Translations under genes and position numbers: made by a program | Notes under the pieces: generated by a model | Databases searched by the model: none | Told to the model about the DNA's origin: nothing | What the model saw: the letters and a program-made list of their open reading frames with translations, nothing else | Shown: piece by piece, positions 59,969-64,000 of the stretch | Numbering within the stretch: position 1 is the first letter of the stretch | Layout: each line of letters opens with the position of its first letter | Assembly: GCA_035606695.1 (NCBI GenBank) | Contig: DATNEW010000027.1 | Location: 242,848-306,847, forward strand | Length of the DNA stretch: 64,000 nucleotides | Reading direction: 5' to 3' | DNA from: Gemmatimonadaceae bacterium | Lineage (GTDB): Bacteria > Gemmatimonadota > Gemmatimonadetes > Gemmatimonadales > Gemmatimonadaceae

Positions 59969-62401
59969 CTACTCGTCTCGCAGCGCTACGACCGGATCGA
60001 CGCGCGTGGCGCGCATCGCCGGCACCAACGTCGCCAACAGCGCGATCGCCGCCAGCAGCACGGAGACGATGGCGTACGTCGCCGGATCCGTCGCGCCGAC
60101 GCCAAACAGCTGCGACGACAGCAGGCGTGTGAGCGCCAATGCGCCAACCAAACCAATCGCGACTCCAGCCGCGGCGAGGATCATTCCCTGACCGACAACG
60201 AGTGCAAGCACGCGTGACCGCGCGGCGCCCAGCGCCATGCGAATGCCCAGCTCGCGCGTGCGTTGCGTGACGGAGTAGCTCATGACGCCGTAAATGCCGA
60301 TCGACGCGAGCAGGACCGCGATCGCGGAGAAGACACCGAGCAGGAACATCGACAGCCGCCGTTGTCCGACCGACTGCTCGACGAGCTTGTCCATCGTGTT
60401 CACCTGCGACAATGGCAGATTGCGATCGACCGAATGCACTGCTTCGCGCGCGGCCGGCAGCATGGCCAGCGGATTGCCGGTCGTGCGCACGACCACGGTC
60501 ATTCCGCGAATACCGGCCTGCGTCGTCGGGAAGTAGTACTGAATGCGCGGCTCCGCGTCGAGCCCTTCGTGCGCCGCGTGCCCAACGACACCCACAATGG
60601 TGATCCACGTCGAGTCGGTCTTGCCCCGCGCCGCGCCAAAGGTGATGCGCTTACCGATCGGATCGGTGTTCGCGAAATACTTCTTCGCGAAGACTTGATC
60701 GATGATCGCGACCTGCGGTCCGCCCTGCACGTCCTGCGGTCCGAACATCCGGCCCCGCACGAGCGGAATGCGCATCGCCTCGAAGAACCTCGGCGACACG
60801 ACGCGAATGTCGCCCCACGGCCCATTCTGTCCCGGCGGCACGACGAGGTTCTCGATCTCGAAGCTCGCTGTCGACCAGCCGCCGCCGAAGGGAATGACCG
60901 ACGTGACCCCCGCGGCGCTGACGCCGCTCAACCCATTCAGCCGCTCCGTAATCTGGCTGACCAGCTGAATCTCGGACGTATCGCTCGGGTATTTCACCGG
61001 CGGCAGATTCAGATTGAACAGCAGCAGGTTGCGCGCGTCGAAGCCGGGGCTCACGCTCTGCAGTCGTGCCACGCTCTTGATCAGCAAGCCCGCGCCCACC
61101 AACAGCGTGAGCGACAGCGCGACTTCAGCGATCACGAGTCCGCGCCGAAGCGTGCGGCCGGCGAAGTCGGCGGCGCCGCTGCGGCTACCGTCCTTTAGCG
61201 TTTCCTGAAGATTCGTCGTCGAGGACTGGAGCGCCGGCGCGAGGCCGAACAGCAGGCCGGTCGCGATCGAGACGAGCAGCGTGAAGACCATCACGTTGGC
61301 GTCGATGCCCATCTCGGACGCGCGCGGCAGCTGCGGGAAAATCGCGACGAGCGACTTCACGCCCCATTGCGCCAACGCCAATCCGAGCACGCCGCCGACG
61401 ATCGCGAGCATCACGCTCTCGGTCAGCAACTGCCGAATGAGCGACGCGCGGTCGGCGCCGAGCGCCGATCGGATCGCGATCTCCTTGATGCGAATGGCCG
61501 CCCGCGCCAACAACAGATTCGCCACGTTCGCGCATGCGATCAGGAGGACGAAGCCCACGGCGCCGAGCAGCACGAGCAGCCCCGTGCGCGCGCTGCCGCT
61601 CGACAGATCGTCGAGCGTGCGCACCTTGAGCGTCCACTTGGGCGAGAACGAATTCGCGTTCGCCCTCTTGAGATTCTCCGCGAACAACGTCATCTCGGCC
61701 CGCGCCTGGTCGAGCGTCACGCTGGGCTCGAGCCGGGCGACGGAATTCAAATATTCATTCGTGTATCCGCCGCTGAGCTGCGCCTGCGTCAACGCCAGCG
61801 GCACGAACAGATCCGATTTCCGCCCGTAGAACGCGTAAAAGCTCGGCGGCATCACGCCGATGATCTGATAACTCTCCCCATTGAGCTCGATCGTCTTGCC
61901 GACCGCCGACGGACTGTTCGCGAAGAGTCGCGTCCACAGGCCGTAGCTCAACACGACGACGTGCTCCTTGCCGGGTTGATCGTCGTCGCGCGAGATGGCG
62001 CGCCCGACGATCGGACTCACGCCGAGGACGTGAAACCAGTCGCCCGACACACGTGAGCCGGGGACGCGCTCCGGATCGCCGGTGCCGGTGAGGTTCGCGC
62101 CGAATTGCGTCTCGACGGCGAATGATTCGAAGCTTTTCGTCTGATCGCGATAGTCGTGAAAGCCGTGCGCCGACACCGGCGCTTCCATGTTGTTGAGCGA
62201 TGGATAGAAGTGCTCGACGGAGACCAGCCGCTCCGGCGCGCGGTATGGGAGCGGTCGAAGCAGCACGGTGTTGACGACGCTGAAGATCGCGGTGTTCGCG
62301 CCGATACCGAGTGCCAGCGTGAGTACGACGATGATCGTGAAGGCGGGACTCCTTCGCAGACGGCGGAAGCTGTAGCTGATGTCGCGAAGCAGGGCGTCCA
62401 T
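59969..62401 (-). CDS. ADOP-type ABC transporter permease (FtsX/MacB-like)
   Basis: 810 residues. The N-terminal MacB_PCD domain starts MDALLRDISYSFRRLRRSPA and FTIIVVLTLALGIGANTAIFSVVNTVLLRPLPY, the ADOP signature of Acidobacteria and Gemmatimonadota. Two FtsX domains follow, each with three helices (near LLVLLGAVGFVLLIACANVANLLLARAA and near SMFLLGVFSAIAVLLASIGIYGVMSY). The ATPase must be another gene. GGAG lies 6 bp before ATG 62401; an in-frame extension to 62485 is not needed. Such permeases export macrolide-like compounds or lipoproteins. The substrate is unknown. Confidence 0.9.
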   Translation of the reverse strand: MDALLRDISYSFRRLRRSPAFTIIVVLTLALGIGANTAIFSVVNTVLLRPLPYRAPERLVSVEHFYPSLNNMEAPVSAHGFHDYRDQTKSFESFAVETQFGANLTGTGDPERVPGSRVSGDWFHVLGVSPIVGRAISRDDDQPGKEHVVVLSYGLWTRLFANSPSAVGKTIELNGESYQIIGVMPPSFYAFYGRKSDLFVPLALTQAQLSGGYTNEYLNSVARLEPSVTLDQARAEMTLFAENLKRANANSFSPKWTLKVRTLDDLSSGSARTGLLVLLGAVGFVLLIACANVANLLLARAAIRIKEIAIRSALGADRASLIRQLLTESVMLAIVGGVLGLALAQWGVKSLVAIFPQLPRASEMGIDANVMVFTLLVSIATGLLFGLAPALQSSTTNLQETLKDGSRSGAADFAGRTLRRGLVIAEVALSLTLLVGAGLLIKSVARLQSVSPGFDARNLLLFNLNLPPVKYPSDTSEIQLVSQITERLNGLSGVSAAGVTSVIPFGGGWSTASFEIENLVVPPGQNGPWGDIRVVSPRFFEAMRIPLVRGRMFGPQDVQGGPQVAIIDQVFAKKYFANTDPIGKRITFGAARGKTDSTWITIVGVVGHAAHEGLDAEPRIQYYFPTTQAGIRGMTVVVRTTGNPLAMLPAAREAVHSVDRNLPLSQVNTMDKLVEQSVGQRRLSMFLLGVFSAIAVLLASIGIYGVMSYSVTQRTRELGIRMALGAARSRVLALVVGQGMILAAAGVAIGLVGALALTRLLSSQLFGVGATDPATYAIVSVLLAAIALLATLVPAMRATRVDPVVALRDE

Positions 62402-62502
62402 CGACACTCCACGTGTGGGAACGAGAGGGGACCAGCGGGAGGTTGAAATTTCACCACCGCGCAGTTGGACAGCGCCCGATATCAAATGGTTCAGCCCTGG
62501 GA

Positions 62503-62545
62503 CGAAAAGAAGACGGCGCCGCCCGGACGAATCCGAGCGACGCCG
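62503..62545 (-). terminator. Terminator after the lipoprotein gene
   Basis: On the minus strand CGGCG-gCGtc-GCTCGG, loop ATTCGT, CCGGGC-gg-CGCCG is followed by TCTTCTTTTCG. The stem has two mismatched positions and the tail is T-rich. It lies 63 bp after the lipoprotein stop. Confidence 0.55.
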
Positions 62546-62607
62546 CCGATCCCGCCCCCACGACGGGAATTACTACCGAGCTCTTACCACCGCCGTACCG
62601 AAAAAGT

Positions 62608-63234
62608 TCACGGGAAGCGGCCGCCCATCGGACGGCCACCGCCGGGGAATCCGCCAGGCCGCGTGTAGATCTGGCCGCCGCCGATCGGGTGACCGACCGG
62701 GTGCGCCCGAGGATGCGGATCGCAGTGGTCGTCATCGCCGATGCCGCCGCGAATGATGCCGCCGAAGATGCCGCCCAGAATTCCACCCGAACCAGCCGAG
62801 CCGGGGTTGGACGCGGGAATCGTTGCAGCCGTTGGATAGTTAGCCGTCGGCATGGGCGCCGGCCTCGCGAGCGGCGGTGCATCCGGCGTTGGGGTTTCCG
62901 AAGGCGAGGGCGACGAAGCCGCCACGACGACCTGCGGAATGTCCGTCTTGATCTCGGCCGCTTCGACGGGCGTGGCCGAAGCCTTCACCGTCGGATGCTC
63001 GGTGCGAATGACCTTCGGCCCATCCGGCGCCTTCTTCGTGCGCAGCGCCAGCTCCTGCTTGCTCTCGGGCGACACTTCATCCGGATTGATCCGGAGATTT
63101 TGCGTCGTCGATGCGAGCTGGAGGTCGCGCTTGAGATCGGCGTTCATCGCCGTCGATGCCGGCGATTTGGATTTGCCGCACGCCATCGCGACGACTGCCG
63201 TCGATGCCAAGGTCAGAGAGATGAGCTTACGCAC
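62608..63234 (-). CDS. Putative lipoprotein, Pro/Gly-rich
   Basis: 208 residues from GTG 63234, with AGGAGG 7 bp upstream. A lipoprotein signal ends STAVVAMAC (C19). The middle is a low-complexity Ser/Pro/Ala linker (SSPSPSETPTPDAPPLARPAP). The C-terminus is Gly-rich (SGGILGGIFGGIIRGGIGDDDHCDPHPRAHP) with a DDDHC-H run that could bind metal, ending PGGGRPMGGRFP. No family is recognised. It is probably envelope-anchored and partly disordered. Confidence 0.65.
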   Translation of the reverse strand: MRKLISLTLASTAVVAMACGKSKSPASTAMNADLKRDLQLASTTQNLRINPDEVSPESKQELALRTKKAPDGPKVIRTEHPTVKASATPVEAAEIKTDIPQVVVAASSPSPSETPTPDAPPLARPAPMPTANYPTAATIPASNPGSAGSGGILGGIFGGIIRGGIGDDDHCDPHPRAHPVGHPIGGGQIYTRPGGFPGGGRPMGGRFP

Positions 63235-63648
63235 GTTACGCCTCCTGGGCGGTGGACCACGCACCCCCCGCGCGTGGCTCCCGATTGGGGAAAATGGCAC
63301 GCCACGGGCCATGTGTTAAGCCTTGATCTGTGCGGTTAATCACAATTTGTGTCCCGTCCCGGAGACATGGTGTCCGAGAATCGGGACGATCTGCGTCTTC
63401 GAGCAACAACCTACCACGGAAAAATTCGGACGGACACGGAACGGCACGGAGACGGCGTTAACCGTTTGTAACTGCGTTTGATGTGAGCTCTTTAGAAAAC
63501 CTTCAGGACGCTTCTAATTCGAAGCATCCTGAGGGTTTTCCTAAATGGCCTCGCAACCGCCGTTGACTGCAGTTCCGCCGTCTCCGTGCCTGTCCGCTCT
63601 TGTCCGACGTTCGTCCGTGGTCGCTTTGGCTTACGCCAGTACGCTGCA
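63235..63648. other. Intergenic region with repeat element, no gene
   Basis: The 414-bp gap holds the inverted-repeat element 63414-63620 (separate entry). The first about 180 bp (63235-63413) show no gene or strong hairpin. Confidence 0.7.
63414..63620. repeat. Long inverted-repeat element (family member 2)
   Basis: Arms near 63414-63456 and 63577-63620 pair (CCACGGA...GGCACGGAGACGGCG against CGCCGTCTCCGTGCC...TCCGTGG). The 22-bp core at 63576-63597 is identical to 16406-16427. The centre carries a separate hairpin at 63491-63545 (TTTAGAAAACCTTCAGGACG... against its near-complement) with a short loop, which looks like a second repeat nested in the first. Confidence 0.8.
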
Positions 63649-64000
63649 TCACACTGATCTCTCCATCCGGATCTCCTCACGGAGACTTTCTTCGTCACGG
63701 AACAGCGTCGCCAGCGCCAACAGCTTGCCGCCGCGCTCGAAGCGCACCGACACGTCGTGCTTCGCCGCATCCCCGTCGACCGCCGCGTTGTCCCATTTTT
63801 CCGCGTGGCCGATGTAGTTGATGCTCACGTCGTAGTGCGCGCTCCAGAAGAAGGGCACGTGATCGAACCGCTCGCGTGCGCCAAGAACGTTGCGCGCCGC
63901 CGTTTGTCCCTGCCGCTGCGCCACCACCCAATGCTCCACGCGAATGCGTTCGCCGGTGTGCGGGTCCGGCCACCGTGCGATGTCGCCGACCGCGTACACG
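63649..64000 (-). CDS. FAD-dependent NAD(P)H oxidoreductase, C-terminal fragment (cut by window edge)
   Basis: The last 117 codons of a gene that continues beyond the window. VYAVGDIARWPDPHTGERIRVEHW is the FAD/NAD-binding box (GD of the second ATG-like motif) of ferredoxin/rubredoxin reductases. VPFFWSAHYDVSINYIGHAEKWD starts the reductase C-terminal domain (PF14759-like). Enzymes of this kind pass electrons from NAD(P)H to a ferredoxin or Rieske partner. A Rieske protein is in this window at 12.2 kb, but 51 kb away. The start is outside the window. Confidence 0.85.
   Translation of the reverse strand, partial: VYAVGDIARWPDPHTGERIRVEHWVVAQRQGQTAARNVLGARERFDHVPFFWSAHYDVSINYIGHAEKWDNAAVDGDAAKHDVSVRFERGGKLLALATLFRDEESLREEIRMERSV

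Overview
The window is a high-GC (by eye about two-thirds G+C), gene-dense bacterial chromosome segment. Several traits point to Gemmatimonadota, or less likely Acidobacteriota. These are ADOP-type FtsX/MacB permeases, BTAD-TPR regulators with a transmembrane segment, a Ser/Thr kinase with a FlgO-like output domain, plug-only 'carboxypeptidase-regulatory + TonB plug' proteins, DUF4142 lipoproteins, and many lipoproteins and Tat substrates typical of a diderm. I see no rRNA, tRNA, CRISPR array, integrase or transposase. The assignment to phylum is inference.

Layout. 1-9.5 kb: exopolysaccharide cluster, all on +: three GT4 glycosyltransferases (the first truncated by the window edge), Wza-like export protein, Wzc-like co-polymerase/tyrosine kinase, NAD-sugar epimerase, WecA/TagO-like initiating phosphotransferase and an FkbM-like protein, closed by a strong terminator. 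9.5-12.8 kb: a sigma54-type regulator, a putative lipoprotein and a Tat-dependent Rieske protein. 12.8-14.8 kb: YeiH-type putative sulfite/sulfate exporter divergent from a LysR regulator. 14.8-20.7 kb: erythromycin-esterase-like lipoprotein, DUF1906 protein, two DUF4142 proteins, a PIN/NYN RNase and a HAD phosphatase. 20.9-27.3 kb: a giant secreted beta-propeller protein divergent from a BTAD-TPR regulator. 27.4-34.3 kb: tetR-tolC-MFP-RND efflux operon. 34.3-36.6 kb: D-amino-acid transaminase, DedA-like protein, MsrA. 36.6-40.0 kb (minus): ABC exporter in one operon with an aromatic-amino-acid-decarboxylase-like enzyme. 40-50 kb: plug protein, M20 peptidase, outer-membrane barrel, the sulfur operon described below, a carboxypeptidase-regulatory protein with a tiny membrane protein, a diguanylate cyclase and an orphan HigA-like regulator. 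50.5-64 kb: Ser/Thr kinase, a 16-residue-repeat surface protein, M28 peptidase, ATP-grasp enzyme, MBL hydrolase, small operons, D-aminoacylase-like amidohydrolase, ADOP permease, lipoprotein and a truncated FAD reductase.

The most interesting system is at 44.88-47.12 kb. A short ORF (44920-45006) encodes a 28-residue peptide with six Cys codons within nine. It is followed by a 12-bp-stem intrinsic terminator with eight T, and then by an ATP-grasp gene and an LLM flavin monooxygenase resembling organosulfonate/sulfone monooxygenases. A stretch of the leader ORF just past the Cys codons (44978-44990) is complementary to the 5' arm and loop of the terminator. This is the layout of a trp-type ribosome-mediated attenuator, here reading cysteine supply and controlling organosulfur scavenging. 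The putative promoter would place transcription start at or near the A of the leader ATG, so the leader may be translated leaderlessly. The YeiH/LysR pair at 13 kb is a second sulfur-linked locus.

Other non-coding structure: two long inverted-repeat elements of one family (16.3 and 63.5 kb) sharing a 22-bp core; a GTCATCC...GGATGAC-type hairpin repeat inside the efflux operon; a perfect 16-bp hairpin at 20.8 kb; a structured 5' leader at 24.2 kb; and palindromic operators abutting the tetR gene, the orphan HigA-like gene and the BTAD gene.
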